The notes under the pieces: generated by a model
What the model was told of the DNA's origin: nothing
Databases searched by the model: none
The model's input: the letters and a program-made list of their open reading frames with translations, nothing else
Shown: positions 1-8,701 of the stretch, piece by piece
How the letters are laid out: each line of letters begins with the position of its first letter
Position numbering within the stretch: position 1 is the first letter of the stretch
NCBI GenBank assembly: GCA_016209015.1
Contig: JACQWY010000038.1
Coordinates: forward strand, 62,001-126,000
Direction: 5' to 3'
From: Gammaproteobacteria bacterium
GTDB taxonomy: Bacteria > Pseudomonadota > Gammaproteobacteria > Ga0077536
DNA length: 64,000 nucleotides
Program-made: the position numbers and the translations under genes

Positions 1-71
1 GTCTTCGCCTGCGTACGCAGCGCGGCGTATCGCGACAGGTCGGTGACTACGGTGGCTGGATTGGCGGTCAT
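1..71 (-). CDS. flgJ: FlgJ N-terminus (partial, runs off the window)
   Basis: Only the first 23 codons are inside the window. They read MTANPATVVTDLSRYAALRT and onward, which resembles the FlgJ start, where a short Asp-hydrophobic-Arg/Lys segment precedes the rod-capping domain. FlgJ is the periplasmic rod-cap protein and in gammaproteobacteria usually carries a C-terminal peptidoglycan hydrolase. The position just after flgI in an flgB-I operon supports the call strongly. The ATG at 71 lacks a close ribosome site; an AGGAG lies about 17 bases upstream and in-frame GTG/TTG codons exist further up, so the true start is uncertain. Confidence 0.7.
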   Translation of the reverse strand, partial: MTANPATVVTDLSRYAALRTQAK

Positions 72-102
72 GGTTTCGAACTCGGTGCTCCTGCCTTCGC
101 TA

Positions 103-118
103 TGCACGCCGGGTGCCA
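103..118 (-). promoter_or_regulatory. possible sigma54 promoter before flgJ
   Basis: On the minus strand the sequence TGGCACCCGGCGTGCA has GG, exactly ten bases, then GC, as in -24/-12 promoters (consensus TGGCACG-N4-TTGCA), with about two mismatches. It lies in the 217-bp gap between flgI and flgJ and would give a start site about 20 bases before the flgJ ATG. The unusually wide gap inside an otherwise compact operon is what makes it credible. Confidence 0.4.
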
Positions 119-288
119 AGCGGCCGGTGGATGACCCGGGCGCGAACGGCTTCACATTCGAGAGCTGCCGACGATTCGCCGGCGGCAAAGGCTGCCGCTT
201 CGAGGCAAGATTCGCCGGAAGTGCCGCGCCTCCGGAGGTCGGCGGCGCGGCTGTGAGCCCGATGGAAAGCGCGGGCCCGGCGGGATAT

Positions 289-1389
289 TCAGATGACGAT
301 CAGCTCGGCCTTGAGCGCGCCCGCCTGCTTCAGGGCCTCGAGGATCGCGACGAGGTCGCCCGGCGCGGCGCCGACCTTGTTCACGGCCTTCACGATGTCG
401 TCGAGCGCGACGCCGGGATTGAACAGGAACATGCGGTTCTTCTCCTGTTTGACGTCGATGCTCTGATTCGGGACGACGACGGTCGTGCCGCCGGACAGCG
501 CGCCGGGTTGGCTGACGATCGGATTGTTGGAAATCGTGACCGTGAGACTGCCGTGAGTGACGGCCGCCGCGGTCACTTTCACGCCGCTGCCGATGACGAC
601 GGTTCCGGTACGCGAGTTGACGATGACTTTCGCAGCCGCGTCGCCCGGTGCGACTTCGACATTCTCCAGGATCGACATGAACGCCGTGCGCTGCTCCGGA
701 TTCTGCGGCGCGACGACGCGCACCGAGGAGCCGTCGAGCGCCGTCGCCGAGCCCGCGCCGAGCAGGCGATCGATCGCCTGCGCCATACGCGTCGCGGTCG
801 TGAAATCGGCGGTGTGCAGATTGAGCGTCAGGCTGTCACCGTCACCGAACGGTGTGAGCACCTCGCGTTCCACCGTCGCGCCGTTGGGAATGCGACCGGC
901 GCTCGGGATGTTCACGGAGATGCTCGAGCCGTCCTTCGACTGCGCGCCGAAGCCGCCGACCACGAGATTGCCCTGCGCCATGGCGTAGATCTGCCCGTCC
1001 GCGCCCTTGAGCGGGGTCATGATGAGGCTGCCGCCACGCAGGCTCTTCGCGTTACCCATCGACGACACCGTCACGTCGATCGTGCTGCCCTGCTTCGCGA
1101 ACGGCGGCAGCGTCGAGTGCACCATCACCGCCGCGACGTTCTTCAGCTGCGGGTTGACGGTGTCGGGCACGGTGATGCCGAGCTGCTTGAGCATGTTGCG
1201 GATGGACTGAATGGTGAATGGGGTCTGACTCGTCTGGTCACCCGTGCCGTCGAGGCCGACCACGAGGCCGTAGCCCACGAGCTGGTTGTCGCGCACGCCG
1301 GCGACGCTGGCGAGATCCTTCACGCGATCCGCGCTCGCCAACAACGGCAGGCCGAGGAGCAGGAACGCGAGGCAGTAACGGACTTTCAT
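289..1389 (-). CDS. flgI: Flagellar P-ring protein FlgI
   Basis: FlgI builds the P-ring around the flagellar rod in the peptidoglycan layer. The 366-residue product has a Sec signal peptide with likely cleavage after Ala-Ser-Ala at residue 20, then the family's N-terminal block ([20 protein letters not shown]). Length is typical for FlgI. The ATG at 1389 is chosen over one six codons upstream because GGAGAG sits seven bases before it and the signal peptide begins there. It follows flgH by about 30 bases in the operon. Confidence 0.96.
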   Translation of the reverse strand: MKVRYCLAFLLLGLPLLASADRVKDLASVAGVRDNQLVGYGLVVGLDGTGDQTSQTPFTIQSIRNMLKQLGITVPDTVNPQLKNVAAVMVHSTLPPFAKQGSTIDVTVSSMGNAKSLRGGSLIMTPLKGADGQIYAMAQGNLVVGGFGAQSKDGSSISVNIPSAGRIPNGATVEREVLTPFGDGDSLTLNLHTADFTTATRMAQAIDRLLGAGSATALDGSSVRVVAPQNPEQRTAFMSILENVEVAPGDAAAKVIVNSRTGTVVIGSGVKVTAAAVTHGSLTVTISNNPIVSQPGALSGGTTVVVPNQSIDVKQEKNRMFLFNPGVALDDIVKAVNKVGAAPGDLVAILEALKQAGALKAELIVI

Positions 1390-1419
1390 GACACTCTCCG
1401 ATCGCATTCGGCTGCGGTG

Positions 1420-2145
1420 CTAGAACGGAATCAGCGCGCTGATGAAGAAGCGGGCGATCCAGCCGAGCTTGTTCGAGTCCGCGATGGCGCCGTCGCCGCT
1501 GTAGATGATCGTGGCGTCGGCGACTTTCGTCGACGGCACCGAATTGTTCGACTGGATGTCGATCGGGCGGACGATGCCCGAGATCTTGACGTACTCGTTG
1601 CCCTGATTGAGGTTCAGCCGCTTCTCGCCGCGCACGACCAGGTTGCCGTTCGGCAGCACGTCGGCGACGGTCACCGCGATGTCGCCCGTCAGGCTGTTGT
1701 CCTGAGAGGCGCCGCTCTTGCCGGCGAACGTGCTGTTGGAGGCGAGATTCGTCTCGAGCGTGTTCGTCTTCGTGTTGTCGAGCGGCAGGAAGTCGGGCAC
1801 ACCGAACGTCGGCTTCGCGCCGAGTATCGTCGGATTCGTGACCGAGGAGTCGTTCGACTTCGAGACGTCCGTCTGCGCGTTCTTGGAGGACTTCGTCGCC
1901 TCCGTGAGCTGAATCGTCAGTACGTCGCCGATGCGCCGCGCGCGTGCGTCGTTGTAGAGCGCGACGTCGTAGCCGGTCTGGAAGATCGAGCCGTTGCGCA
2001 CCTGACCGCGCTCGGGCGCGGCGGCCGGCGCCGGGAAGGACGCCGCGAAGTTCGGATCGCGCACCGGCTCGCTGTCGCAGCCGGCGAGCAGCACGGCGGC
2101 GGCGAGGAGCAGCGGGCCGGCGGTGTGTAGCGTATGGGTTTTCAT
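1420..2145 (-). CDS. flgH: Flagellar L-ring lipoprotein FlgH
   Basis: FlgH forms the outer-membrane L-ring. The 241-residue protein starts with a hydrophobic signal ending in the lipobox LAGC (Cys23), so it should be lipidated and anchored in the outer membrane. The GSIFQ and ARRIGDVLTI blocks are characteristic of the family. A GGAG site precedes the ATG. It lies between flgG and flgI in the expected order. Confidence 0.96.
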   Translation of the reverse strand: MKTHTLHTAGPLLLAAAVLLAGCDSEPVRDPNFAASFPAPAAAPERGQVRNGSIFQTGYDVALYNDARARRIGDVLTIQLTEATKSSKNAQTDVSKSNDSSVTNPTILGAKPTFGVPDFLPLDNTKTNTLETNLASNSTFAGKSGASQDNSLTGDIAVTVADVLPNGNLVVRGEKRLNLNQGNEYVKISGIVRPIDIQSNNSVPSTKVADATIIYSGDGAIADSNKLGWIARFFISALIPF

Positions 2146-2178
2146 GGTCGTTCTCCGCGTCGTGCGGACGCTTCAGCC

Positions 2179-2964
2179 TCAGAGCTGCTGCGTCACGAAC
2201 GCGAGCATTTCGTCGACGGTCTTGATCGCCTTGGAATTCATTTCGTAGGAACGCTGGGTCTCGATCATGTTCACGAGCTCTTCCACGACGTTCACGTTCG
2301 AACCCTCGAGGTTGCCCTGCACGAGCTGGCCGAGACCATTCAGTCCCGGCGTGCCGGTCAGCGGCGCGCCGCTCGAGACGGTCTCCTTGAAGAGGTTCTG
2401 GCCGATCGGCTCGAGGCCTTGCGGGTTGATGAAGTCCGCCATCTGGATGGAGCCGATCTGCGTCGGCGTCGTGCTGCCGGCGACGAGCGCCGACACCGTG
2501 CCGTCCTTGCCGATCGTGATACTGAGCGTCTGCGAGGGTATCGTCACGGCCGGGTCGACGGGATTGCCGTCCGCGGTGACGAGCTGACCCTGCGAGTTCA
2601 TCGAGAACGAGCCGTCGCGGGAGTAGGCCGTCGAACCGTCGGGCAGCAGGATCTGGAAGTAGCCGCGGCCCTCGATGGCGACGTCGAGCGAGTTCTCGGT
2701 CCGCTGCAGCGTGCCCTGGGTGAGTATCTTCTCCGTCGCGACGCTGCGCACGCCCGTGCCGAGCATGAGGCCGGAGGGCAGCTCAGTGTTCTGCGAGGAC
2801 GCCGCGCCAGGCTGGCTCAGCGTCTCGTAGAGCAGGTCCTCGAACGCGGGGCGGCTCTTCTTGAAGCCGGTGGTGCTGACGTTCGCGAGATTGTTCGCGA
2901 TGACCGACATGCGCAACTGTTGCGCGTCGAGGCCGGTCTTGGCGATGTGAAGTGCGGAAGGCAT
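2179..2964 (-). CDS. flgG: Flagellar distal rod protein FlgG
   Basis: FlgG makes the distal rod. The 261-residue protein has the N-terminal rod/hook motif [16 protein letters not shown], the central [14 protein letters not shown] block and the C-terminal coiled segment ending in a run around [13 protein letters not shown] that packs against its N-terminus. Length matches the family exactly. It is exported through the flagellar type III apparatus and has no signal peptide. Gene order E-F-G-H is standard. Confidence 0.97.
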   Translation of the reverse strand: MPSALHIAKTGLDAQQLRMSVIANNLANVSTTGFKKSRPAFEDLLYETLSQPGAASSQNTELPSGLMLGTGVRSVATEKILTQGTLQRTENSLDVAIEGRGYFQILLPDGSTAYSRDGSFSMNSQGQLVTADGNPVDPAVTIPSQTLSITIGKDGTVSALVAGSTTPTQIGSIQMADFINPQGLEPIGQNLFKETVSSGAPLTGTPGLNGLGQLVQGNLEGSNVNVVEELVNMIETQRSYEMNSKAIKTVDEMLAFVTQQL

Positions 2965-2989
2965 TGTCGTTCCTCTGCGGTGGGCGGGC

Positions 2990-3730
2990 TCAGCTCAGAC
3001 GGAGCACGCGGTCGCCGATGGAGTCGTTCTCCTGCGCCGTGTGCATGGCCTTCACCGCCATGTCGTAATTGCGTTGGTTCTCGATCATGCTGATCATCTC
3101 GGACACGCTGTTCACGTTGCTCCTCTCGATCGTGCCCGGCGCCAGGCGGACGGAGGCATCCGGTTCCGCCGGCTGGCCGTTGCGCGGATGGAAGAGTCCG
3201 TCCTCGCCCTTGATGAGATCCTTCGCCGCGGGCTTCACGAGCCTGACCCGATCGACCTGCGCGAGCGTGTTCGCTTCCTGCCCGAGCGGACGTATCGACA
3301 GCGTGCCGTCCTGGCCGAACACCACGGACTCGTTCGGCGGCACCGCGATGGGGCCGCCGTTGCCGAGCACCGGCTCGCCGTTCGCGGTGAGGAGCTGACC
3401 GGTCGCCGTGATCTGCAGGTCGCCGGCGCGGGTATAGGCCTCGCTGCCGTCCACTGCCTGCACCGCGATCCAGCCCTCGCCGTTGATCGCGATGTCGAGA
3501 TTGTTGCCGGTCGCTTCGAACGTGCCCGGGCGTAAGTTGATGCCGGGGCGCTCCGTCATGGCGTAGACGCGCGAGGGATAGCCGTCGCCGAATACGGGCA
3601 TGGAACGGAACGCCGCGAAGTCCGACTTGAAGCCCGTCGTGTTCGCGTTCGACAGGTTGTTCGCCGCGATCGCCTGGGCCTGCAAGTTCTGGCTTGCGGC
3701 GGTCATGGCGAGATAGATCATGCGGTCCAT
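2990..3730 (-). CDS. flgF: Flagellar proximal rod protein FlgF
   Basis: FlgF is a proximal rod subunit. The 246-residue product begins [14 protein letters not shown], a typical FlgF opening, followed by the rod-family motif [16 protein letters not shown], a [13 protein letters not shown] block, and the C-terminal [14 protein letters not shown] helix shared with FlgE and FlgG. It sits between flgE and flgG with about 25-36 bp gaps. Confidence 0.96.
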   Translation of the reverse strand: MDRMIYLAMTAASQNLQAQAIAANNLSNANTTGFKSDFAAFRSMPVFGDGYPSRVYAMTERPGINLRPGTFEATGNNLDIAINGEGWIAVQAVDGSEAYTRAGDLQITATGQLLTANGEPVLGNGGPIAVPPNESVVFGQDGTLSIRPLGQEANTLAQVDRVRLVKPAAKDLIKGEDGLFHPRNGQPAEPDASVRLAPGTIERSNVNSVSEMISMIENQRNYDMAVKAMHTAQENDSIGDRVLRLS

Positions 3731-3766
3731 GGTCCTGTCTCCGAAGTGCCGGCGGCGCTATCCGTC

Positions 3767-4978
3767 TCAGCGGATGTTGATGACCGACTGGGTCACGGCG
3801 TTCGCGGTCTGGATGACCTGCGTGTTCGCCTGGAAATTACGCTGCGCGATGATGAGCTTCACGAGCTGGTCGGGCAGATCGACGTTCGATTCCTCGAGCG
3901 CGCCGGACTGGATGAGTCCGAGGTTGCTGCTGCCCGGCGTTCCGCGCACCACCTCGCCCGCCGCGAACGTGGCCGCCCAGTTGTTCTTGCCGAGCGGCTG
4001 CAGGGCCTGCGGATTGGCGAAGTTCGCGAGCGCGATCTCGCCCTGCGCGCTGGACTGACCGTTCGTGTAACGCGCGAAGATCACGCCGTCGCGATCGATG
4101 TCGATGCCCGAGACGTGACCCGAAGTGAAACCGTCCTGCGTGATCTTGTTGACGCCGAACGTCGCGCCGAACTGCGTCGCGGAGCCGACATCGAGCGTGA
4201 CGTTCATGGCTGCGCCGCCGCCCGAGGGCGTGAACGCCGGCAGCGTGAACGTGCCGCCCAACGGGGTCGCGAGCGTGCCGGAGGAGCTGAACGTCATCGC
4301 GTTCGCCGCACCGACCGCCGCGCCGTCGACGTAGTTATAGAGGTTCCAGGTGTTCGTGCCCGACTTCAGGAAGTAGATCTGCAGCGTGTGCGAGCCGCCG
4401 AGCGAGTCGTAGACGGTGGTCGCGGTGGTATTCGTGTAGGTCGACGCGTCCGTCGGATCGAAGCTCGCCGGCACCAGCGTCGGCGAGCTCGAGTCGAGAT
4501 TCACGCCGAGATCGACGTTCGTCGTCGCGCTCGGCGCCGTGTCCGCCATCGAGATCTGCAGCGGGCCGAGCGCGCCGGTGGGATTGCCGGAGACGTCGGT
4601 CGCGTAGGCGAGCAGCTTCTGACGGTTCGAGTTCACGATGAAACCATCGCGGTCGAGACCGAAGGAGCCGTCGCGGGCATAGAGCTCGGTGCCGTTGTCG
4701 CTCACCATGAAGAAGCCGGTGCCGTTGATCGCGAGGTCCATGCCGTTGTTCGTGAAGCTCACGTTGCCCTGCGTGAATTCCTGGGCGATGCGCGAGGAAT
4801 TGACGCCGGCGCCGGGCGTGTTGCCCGAACCGCCGATGTTGCTGGCGGCATAGACGTCCTGGAACTCCGCACGCGAGGACTTGAAGCCGGTGGTACTGGC
4901 GTTCGCGATGTTGTTGCCGATGACGTTGAGGTCGGTCTGGGCGGCGCGGACGCCGCTGATGGCGATATTGAAAGGCAT
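3767..4978 (-). CDS. flgE: Flagellar hook protein FlgE
   Basis: FlgE polymerises into the flagellar hook. The 403-residue protein has the N-terminal motif GNNIANASTTGFKSSR, a LAINGTGFFMVS block, a Thr/Ser-rich variable middle domain, and the conserved C-terminal helix with LIIAQRNFQANTQVI. Length is typical of a simple FlgE of the Pseudomonas/Salmonella type. It is preceded by flgD, the hook-cap gene, as expected. Confidence 0.97.
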   Translation of the reverse strand: MPFNIAISGVRAAQTDLNVIGNNIANASTTGFKSSRAEFQDVYAASNIGGSGNTPGAGVNSSRIAQEFTQGNVSFTNNGMDLAINGTGFFMVSDNGTELYARDGSFGLDRDGFIVNSNRQKLLAYATDVSGNPTGALGPLQISMADTAPSATTNVDLGVNLDSSSPTLVPASFDPTDASTYTNTTATTVYDSLGGSHTLQIYFLKSGTNTWNLYNYVDGAAVGAANAMTFSSSGTLATPLGGTFTLPAFTPSGGGAAMNVTLDVGSATQFGATFGVNKITQDGFTSGHVSGIDIDRDGVIFARYTNGQSSAQGEIALANFANPQALQPLGKNNWAATFAAGEVVRGTPGSSNLGLIQSGALEESNVDLPDQLVKLIIAQRNFQANTQVIQTANAVTQSVINIR

Positions 4979-5011
4979 GGTCGGTCTCCTAGGAATTCAG
5001 CGTTGCGGCGA

Positions 5012-5707
5012 TCACAGCACTTGCTTCACGGCGTCGAGCTGCGTCGAGCCGTAGCCGGTGAGATTGAGCGTCAGCGTCTGGCCGTTGCCGGGCAGTGTCA
5101 CGCTCTCCACGGGCGCCTTCACGTAAGTCGCGAGGGCCTGCACCGTGCCGTTCACCAGCGCTTCGCCCTTGATCCGATACTGGCCGGCGGCGACCGCCGT
5201 GCCCTGCGCGTTCTTGCCGTCCCAGGCGATGGTCTGCAGTCCTTGTTCCTGCGGGCCCACCGCGATCTGGCGGACGAGCTGGCCGGCGCCGTCGTAGATC
5301 GAAAGACGCGCCTGGCTCGTCCCGGCCGGCATGTCCATCGTCACCGGCTGCGCCGTGCCATCGGTGACGATGTGCTCGTTCGCAATGAGCACGTGCCGGC
5401 CGACGAGCGTCGAGGCCTGGAGCGCCTGGCTCGACTGCAGGCTCGAGGCGAGCGTCGTGAACGCGGACTGGAGCTGGTTCAGGCTCTGCACCGAGCTGAA
5501 CTGCGCGATCTGGGTCAGGAATTCGCCGCTCTGCATGGGCTGCGTCGGGTCCTGGTTCTTCAACTGCGCGACCATGAGCTCGAGAAACGTGTTCTGGTTG
5601 ACCGAGTTCTGGTCCGTGCCCGCCGCGGACGCCGCCTGCTTGTTCGTGATGCCGAGTGCGGCGAGTGTCGCGGGAAGGTTCGAGTTGTTGTTGACGGAAT
5701 TCGTCAT
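5012..5707 (-). CDS. flgD: Hook-assembly scaffold FlgD
   Basis: FlgD is the hook cap that guides FlgE assembly and is discarded afterwards. The 231-residue product has the hallmark N-terminal block FLELMVAQLKNQDPTQPM followed by FLTQIAQFSSVQSLNQL, then a FlgD Ig-like and tudor-type C-terminal half with a WDGKNAQGTAVAAGQYR signature. It lies between flgC and flgE. Confidence 0.96.
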   Translation of the reverse strand: MTNSVNNNSNLPATLAALGITNKQAASAAGTDQNSVNQNTFLELMVAQLKNQDPTQPMQSGEFLTQIAQFSSVQSLNQLQSAFTTLASSLQSSQALQASTLVGRHVLIANEHIVTDGTAQPVTMDMPAGTSQARLSIYDGAGQLVRQIAVGPQEQGLQTIAWDGKNAQGTAVAAGQYRIKGEALVNGTVQALATYVKAPVESVTLPGNGQTLTLNLTGYGSTQLDAVKQVL

Positions 5708-5723
5708 GGCGGCTCTCCGATGA

Positions 5724-6161
5724 CTACTGCGTCTGACCGAGGCTCAGGGTACGCGTCAGCATCTGCTTCGACGCGTCCATGATCTCGATGTTCGTCTGAT
5801 ACGTGCGCGAGGCGGAAATCATGTTCGCCATCTCCTCGACCGGGTTCACGTTCGGCAGGAACACGTAGCCCTGCTCGTCGGCGAGCGGGTTGCCCGGCTG
5901 GTATTCGCGGCGCAGCGGCGCCTGACTCTCGACGATGCCGTCGACCTGCACGCCCGCGGCGGCCGTGTCGTCGGCGCCGAAGCCGAAGCCGTCCGTCTGG
6001 TCGAGAACCGCGGAGAACACGGGCTCGCGCGCACGGTAGGTCGAGCCGATGCTGCTCGAGGCGCTGTTCGCGTTCGCCATGTTGCTCGCGGTCGTGTTCA
6101 TCCGCACGGTCTGCGCGGTGAGTGCGGTGGCGGCGATGCCGAATACCGAAAACAGGGACAT
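5724..6161 (-). CDS. flgC: Flagellar proximal rod protein FlgC
   Basis: FlgC is a proximal rod protein, here 145 residues. It begins MSLFSVFGIAATALTAQTVR and contains an ASNMANANSAS rod motif and the C-terminal segment with VEEMANMISASRTYQTNIE. The ATG at 6161 is used because GGAG lies nine bases upstream and the longer open frame extends back through flgB in another frame. Only two bases separate it from the flgB stop, so the pair is probably translationally coupled. Confidence 0.96.
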   Translation of the reverse strand: MSLFSVFGIAATALTAQTVRMNTTASNMANANSASSSIGSTYRAREPVFSAVLDQTDGFGFGADDTAAAGVQVDGIVESQAPLRREYQPGNPLADEQGYVFLPNVNPVEEMANMISASRTYQTNIEIMDASKQMLTRTLSLGQTQ

Positions 6162-6163
6162 TG

Positions 6164-6553
6164 CTATTCTCCTCGGAACGCCCGCACGAGGCTCGTCAGG
6201 CGGCTGTCCATGAAGCGCACGCTGGCCTGGTAGCGCAGCGCATTGTCGAGGAACTGCGCGCGTTCCGCCTGCACGTCGACCGTATTCTGATCGAGCGCGC
6301 CCTGGGCCGGCATGCGGTACTGCAGGTCCGTCCCGAAGTACATGTCGTTGCCGTTCGAGAGATGCCGCTCGTCGCTGCGGGCCAGTGTCGTGCCCGACTG
6401 CATGCCGTTCAGCACCGCTTTGAAGTCGAAGTCGCGGGCCTGGTAGTTCGGCGTGTCGGCGTTCGCGATGTTCGCGGCGAGCACCTCGGCACGCTTGGAA
6501 CGGACTTCCATCGCGAGGGCGTGAATTCCAAAGGCCGAATCGAACAGGGACAT
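6164..6553 (-). CDS. flgB: Flagellar proximal rod protein FlgB
   Basis: FlgB is the first gene of the rod/hook operon and makes the innermost rod. The 129-residue product contains ANIANADTPNYQARDFDFK, the family signature, and ends with RYQASVRFMDSRLTSLVRAFRG. The start at 6553 gives the usual FlgB length; the open frame extends far upstream but only as non-coding sequence. A sigma54-like promoter lies about 40-55 bases upstream. Confidence 0.96.
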   Translation of the reverse strand: MSLFDSAFGIHALAMEVRSKRAEVLAANIANADTPNYQARDFDFKAVLNGMQSGTTLARSDERHLSNGNDMYFGTDLQYRMPAQGALDQNTVDVQAERAQFLDNALRYQASVRFMDSRLTSLVRAFRGE

Positions 6554-6591
6554 GGTCGCGGGTCTCGTCTGATTGTCTCTGCCCGGCGATT

Positions 6592-6607
6592 TGCGAATGT
6601 CGTGCCA
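6592..6607 (-). promoter_or_regulatory. sigma54 promoter of flgBCDEFGHI
   Basis: The minus strand reads TGGCACGACATTCGCA, differing from the TGGCACG-N4-TTGCA consensus at one base, with GG and GC exactly ten bases apart. The predicted start site is near 6581, about 28 bases before the flgB ATG. In Pseudomonas-type flagellar cascades flgB operons are RpoN/FleQ-dependent, so the position fits. Confidence 0.8.
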
Positions 6608-6705
6608 AGGCCGCGTTCGTGAGCCAAAGCCCTGATTTGGCAGTGCGGTGGCGCGATTGGGATAGCGGAAGCGGCAAGCGTCTGCCGCCGGGCGGCAAGC
6701 GCCGT

Positions 6706-7647
6706 TCACTCGCCGCGGCGGTAGATCACCCCGTCGGGCAGCTTGACCATCGTGAGCCCGAGCTCGCGCTCCGGGATCGCCTCCGAGGCACCGACCACGA
6801 GGACGCCTTTGGGTTGCATCTGGCGGCGGATGCGGGCGAGGAGCCGCGCACGGGTCTCGACCGAGAAGTAGATGAGCACGTTGCGCAGGAAGACGACGTC
6901 GAACTGGCCGAGGAGCGCCGGATCGCCGAGGAGATTGAACTCGCGGAAGCTCACACGGTTGCGGATCACCGGCTTGAGCTCGTAACCGGCCGGCGTGCGG
7001 TCGAAATAGCGGGTCAGACGCTCCGGCGACAGTCCCCGCACGCCGCCCAGCGCATCGTAGACGCCGGCCCGGGCCTGACGCAGCACCGCTCCCGAGACGT
7101 CGGTCGCCACGATGTCGACCGGCGTCGCGTTGTCGGCCGGCCGCACGGTGCGGTATTCGTGAACGAGCATCGCCATCGAATACGCTTCCTGCCCGGAAGA
7201 ACAGGCGGCCGACCATATGCGGATCGGCCGGCGGCGCGCGAACAGCTCGCCGAACAGCGCTTCGCCGAGATACCGGAAGGGATAGGTGTCGCGGAACCAG
7301 TTCGTCTCGTTCGTCGTCATGGCGTCGACGACAGCCGCGCGCAGTGCCTCGTCCTGACGGCGTTCGAGCGCATCGACCACGGCGGGCAGATCCGGCAGGC
7401 CCCAGGTTGCGAGCACCGGCGCGAGACGGCTGTTGACGAGATAGTCCTTCGTGGCGCCGAGCGTGATCCCGACGTGACGTTCCAGGAAGGCCGTGAAGCG
7501 GGCGTAAGCGGCGTCCCCGGACACCCGCTCCGCCGGGCGGCCACCCTGCTCGCCCCGGCCGGGAGGCGGAGGCGCCGCTGGCGGCGGGCCTGCCGGCGGT
7601 TTCGCGGGCTGTCGATCGCGCTCGTTACTGGGCGGCGACGCCGACAT
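6706..7647 (-). CDS. cheR: Chemotaxis protein methyltransferase CheR
   Basis: CheR methylates glutamates of chemoreceptors using S-adenosylmethionine. The protein shows the CheR N-terminal domain (ITLGATKDYLVNSRL), the MTTNETNWFRD segment, and the methyltransferase core with IWSAACSSGQEAYS and FDVVFLRNVLIYF. The ATG at 7647 overlaps cheV by 23 bases and adds a Pro-rich stretch of about 40 residues. A GTG at 7521 with GGAG just upstream would give about 271 residues, the usual CheR length, and may be the real start. Confidence 0.94.
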   Translation of the reverse strand: MSASPPSNERDRQPAKPPAGPPPAAPPPPGRGEQGGRPAERVSGDAAYARFTAFLERHVGITLGATKDYLVNSRLAPVLATWGLPDLPAVVDALERRQDEALRAAVVDAMTTNETNWFRDTYPFRYLGEALFGELFARRRPIRIWSAACSSGQEAYSMAMLVHEYRTVRPADNATPVDIVATDVSGAVLRQARAGVYDALGGVRGLSPERLTRYFDRTPAGYELKPVIRNRVSFREFNLLGDPALLGQFDVVFLRNVLIYFSVETRARLLARIRRQMQPKGVLVVGASEAIPERELGLTMVKLPDGVIYRRGE

Positions 7648-8572
7648 CCGAGGCTTTATGCGAACCCGAGACGTGCGAGATCACCATCTCGGCGAGGTCA
7701 TCGGGAACGAACTTCGGCACGAGGCGATCGGCACCCACGCTGGCCGCCATGCTCTGGTTGAAATTGCCGCTCAGCGAGGTGTGCAGACAGACGTACAGAT
7801 CCTTCAGCGCGGGATCGGCCTTGAGCATCTTCGTCAGCGTGTAACCGTCCATCTCGGGCATTTCGATGTCCGAAATCAGCATGGAATAACGGCTCGTGAT
7901 CGCGCCATCCGCGGCCGCGGCCTGCAGGCGCTCGAACGCCTCGCGGCCGTTCTCCGCGACGTCATAGGTAATCCCGATCTGATCCATCACGCGCATGATC
8001 TGCTTGCGGGCGACGCTCGAATCGTCCGCGATGAAGACGTGGTGCGGCAGCGTGATCTGCTCGCCCACGGCGTGGCCGCTCGTCACGTCGACGCGATAGC
8101 CGACGATTTCCGCAAGCACCTTCTCGACGTCCAGGATTTCCACGAGTTGCCCGTCGATGGTCGAGACTGCCGTGAGGTAATTCGAATTGCCGATCCCTGC
8201 CGGCGGCGGCTTGACCTCGTCCCAGCGCAAATTCACGATGCGCTCGACGTGCCCGACGAGATAACCCTGCACTTTGCCGCTGTATTCCGTGACGATCACG
8301 AAGCGATCGGGGGTGCCCTCGCTCTCGCCGTGGCCGAGCACGGCCGCGAGGTCGATGATCGTGATGGTCTGGCCGCGCGCATGCATCACGCCGCGCACGT
8401 GCGCGTGCGAATGCGGCACCGAGCGCAGCGGCGGACACTTCAGGACTTCGCGGACCTTGAACACGTTGATGCCGAAAATCTGATGATTGCTCAATCGGAA
8501 CAGGAGCAGTTCGAGTCGATTGCGGCCAGCGATGCGGGTCAGCCGATCGACACCATCCATTACGCTTGGCAT
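7625..8572 (-). CDS. cheV: Chemotaxis coupling protein CheV (CheW-receiver)
   Basis: CheV couples receptors to CheA and carries a receiver that tunes adaptation. Residues 1-160 form a CheW-like domain (VFKVREVLKCPPLR; HVRGVMHARGQTITIIDL). Residues 178-300 form a response-regulator receiver with an acidic pair at 183-184 and phosphoacceptor Asp235 in LISDIEMPEMDG. The length of 315 residues is typical. It is transcribed with cheR, diverging from flgA. GGAG sits eight bases before the ATG. Confidence 0.96.
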   Translation of the reverse strand: MPSVMDGVDRLTRIAGRNRLELLLFRLSNHQIFGINVFKVREVLKCPPLRSVPHSHAHVRGVMHARGQTITIIDLAAVLGHGESEGTPDRFVIVTEYSGKVQGYLVGHVERIVNLRWDEVKPPPAGIGNSNYLTAVSTIDGQLVEILDVEKVLAEIVGYRVDVTSGHAVGEQITLPHHVFIADDSSVARKQIMRVMDQIGITYDVAENGREAFERLQAAAADGAITSRYSMLISDIEMPEMDGYTLTKMLKADPALKDLYVCLHTSLSGNFNQSMAASVGADRLVPKFVPDDLAEMVISHVSGSHKASDVGVAAQ

Positions 8573-8608
8573 AGGGGGCTCCGCGAAGCTCTACATTGAC
8601 TGTACTCG

Positions 8609-8635
8609 ATATCGGTCCGCGGCCCGGGACCTTGA
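8609..8635 (-). promoter_or_regulatory. sigma28 (FliA) promoter of cheV-cheR
   Basis: On the minus strand TCAA, fifteen bases, then ACCGATAT matches the FliA consensus TAAA-N15-GCCGATAA with three mismatches and correct spacing. The predicted start is about 30 bases before the cheV ATG. Late chemotaxis genes are commonly FliA-dependent. Confidence 0.6.
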
Positions 8636-8648
8636 GCAGCCGTGCCGC

Positions 8649-8664
8649 GGGCACGCCATTTGCA
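8649..8664 (+). promoter_or_regulatory. sigma54 promoter of flgA
   Basis: GGGCACGCCATTTGCA matches TGGCACG-N4-TTGCA except for the first base, with GG-N10-GC exact spacing. The start site would be near 8675, 27 bases before the flgA ATG at 8702. The divergent cheV promoter lies just to the left, so early and late flagellar classes meet in this 129-bp gap. Confidence 0.8.
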
Positions 8665-8701
8665 TTCTTCGCGGTATCGAAGCACACGAGTGGAGAAGCA
8701 C

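Noticed and set aside
43-2130. 695-residue plus-strand open frame over the flgI-flgH genes
   Set aside because: Composition is Arg/Ala/Asp-rich with no family features; it is an antisense shadow of genes with clear homology.
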